Shown: piece after piece, positions 31,521-32,154 of the stretch
Numbering within the stretch: position 1 is the first letter of the stretch
Layout of the letters: every line of letters starts with the position of its first letter
DNA from: Candidatus Saccharimonadota bacterium
Lineage (GTDB): Bacteria; Patescibacteriota; Saccharimonadia; Saccharimonadales; UBA4665
Assembly (NCBI GenBank): GCA_016789655.1
Contig: JAEUQV010000100.1
Span: 1-32,154, forward strand
DNA length: 32,154 nt
Reading direction: 5' to 3'
The notes under the pieces: model-generated
The model's input: only the letters and a program-made list of their open reading frames with translations
What the model was told of the DNA's origin: nothing
The model's database searches: none
Program-made: the position numbers and the translations under genes

Positions 31521-32063
31521 CTATAAACAAGGATTAGTCCATATTGCAGCATTCCTGCGCGCTGCGCTAGACAATAAAGTGTAGCTATACGTAGCAACGC
31601 CAAGGGCTATGAAACTTAAGCCGATTGTAATAATGCCTGACGCCCCTCCAGTGTATGGTAGGGTGGCAACATTTTGCACTGTGCTGGTTCCCAAGACAGT
31701 GCCGGTGCTACCGTTACTGCCATTCGAGGGTTGCTCAGTAGTTGTCGATGGGTTGCAGGCTTCATCGTTGCTAATATCGACATCTACATTAGTGTCGTTA
31801 TCGTTTGTCGCATCACCGCTTTGGCTGTCTCCAGAAGTAGTATTATCTTCTGAACTAGCGTCACCACTACCGGCACTCTGATCGTTCGAATTATCTATAT
31901 CGACATCATTGGTATTGTCGGTTGTACACGTAGTGTTTTCGGTGGTTGTTACGCTATTTTCAGAGCCTGGCCCCGTATCGGTAATGCTACTTGTTTCTGC
32001 TAGGGCAGTTGCGGGTATAAGCAAAAAGCTCGACAGCAACAGACTAGCCAATATTTTTTTCAT
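31521..32063 (-). CDS. LPXTG-anchored Asn/Asp-rich wall protein
   Basis: The 180-aa product has a signal peptide (cleavage probably after ALA, residue 22) and a low-complexity ectodomain rich in Asn, Asp, Thr, Ser and Gly (DVDIDNSNDQSAGSGDASS, NVDVDISND). It ends with a sortase sorting signal: LPYTG at 135-139, a hydrophobic span (about 142-163) and basic ARR. Sortase would cut between Thr and Gly and link it to the wall. The ectodomain has two similar DVDI.NSND blocks, each followed by a Cys-free acidic stretch that may bind cations. An unusual ~12-residue tail (NAAIWTNPCL) follows the basic residues. SD GAGGAGGAG is strong. No sortase gene is in the window. Confidence 0.88.
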   Translation of the reverse strand: MKKILASLLLSSFLLIPATALAETSSITDTGPGSENSVTTTENTTCTTDNTNDVDIDNSNDQSAGSGDASSEDNTTSGDSQSGDATNDNDTNVDVDISNDEACNPSTTTEQPSNGSNGSTGTVLGTSTVQNVATLPYTGGASGIITIGLSFIALGVATYSYTLLSSAARRNAAIWTNPCL

Positions 32064-32084
32064 AGTGCTACTCCTCCTCTAATA

Positions 32085-32114
32085 CTGTTATGTAGGTACA
32101 TATTTACATAACAG
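32085..32114. promoter_or_regulatory. 10-bp inverted repeat upstream of the LPXTG gene
   Basis: CTGTTATGTA and TACATAACAG lie 20 bp apart centre to centre, about 20-50 bases before the start codon. The perfect arms and their position, next to AT-rich promoter-like DNA (32130-32145), suggest an operator for a dimeric regulator. Confidence 0.45.
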
Positions 32115-32154
32115 TTACTAAACTGCAACTATATAATATAGCATAAACACTTTG

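Overview
The window looks like a chromosomal segment of a Candidatus Saccharibacteria (TM7, Patescibacteria/CPR) genome. This placement is inferred from gene content and protein style, not from a marker gene. Pointers are many short surface proteins with no recognised function, membrane-anchored enzymes whose ectodomains both open with a GDV.LEAE signature, an LPXTG wall protein with Asn/Asp/Gly repeats, a very large phage-fibre-like surface protein, and compact genes with 1-11 bp gaps or 4-bp overlaps. No rRNA, tRNA, CRISPR array or insertion sequence was recognised.

Layout. 1-3683: surface and glycan region on +, with the end of an Ig-like membrane-anchored protein and two anchored glycoside hydrolases (GH140/DUF4038-like and GH26 mannanase-like). 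3684-4411: a 728-base gap with no convincing gene but three strong inverted repeats, one a UUCG-loop terminator. 4412-8232: mostly small + genes: trmD with a co-transcribed unknown, a nickel superoxide dismutase with its maturation protease, an unknown 355-aa protein, a KGG-repeat stress protein and a 44-aa basic protein. 8333-10387: pyrD (-), a YegP/DUF1508 protein and 5-formyl-THF cyclo-ligase (both +). 10384-20315: a long minus-strand block with an ABC exporter after pgi, a hyaluronan-synthase-like glycosyltransferase after a small membrane protein, and the run lysC-hom-asd-riboflavin kinase-small membrane protein. 20532-31490 (+): a stand-alone response regulator, the giant adhesin, a small anchored protein and a secreted SGNH esterase-like protein. 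31521-32063 (-): an LPXTG wall protein.

The housekeeping genes serve central carbon metabolism (pgi), pyrimidine, folate and flavin metabolism, tRNA modification, oxidative-stress defence and the first steps of the aspartate amino-acid family. The last part, 21-32 kb, reads as a cell-surface island. Its adhesin carries collagen-like and tail-fibre repeats, a fibre-tip domain with two His-X-His motifs and a self-cleaving S74 chaperone. It sits beside a secreted esterase-like protein and a sortase substrate. In an epibiotic organism this could be a host- or surface-attachment module, which is inference.

Two points cut across the window. First, many genes have a TATACT/TACACT-like -10 box ending only 6-8 nt before the start codon, which implies leaderless mRNAs, while others have a clear Shine-Dalgarno (SD) site. 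Second, the giant adhesin gene and its downstream neighbour are broken near their 5' ends (one in-frame TAA and two single-base frameshifts). These are either sequence errors or real inactivation or recoding, and should be checked before trusting the annotated starts.
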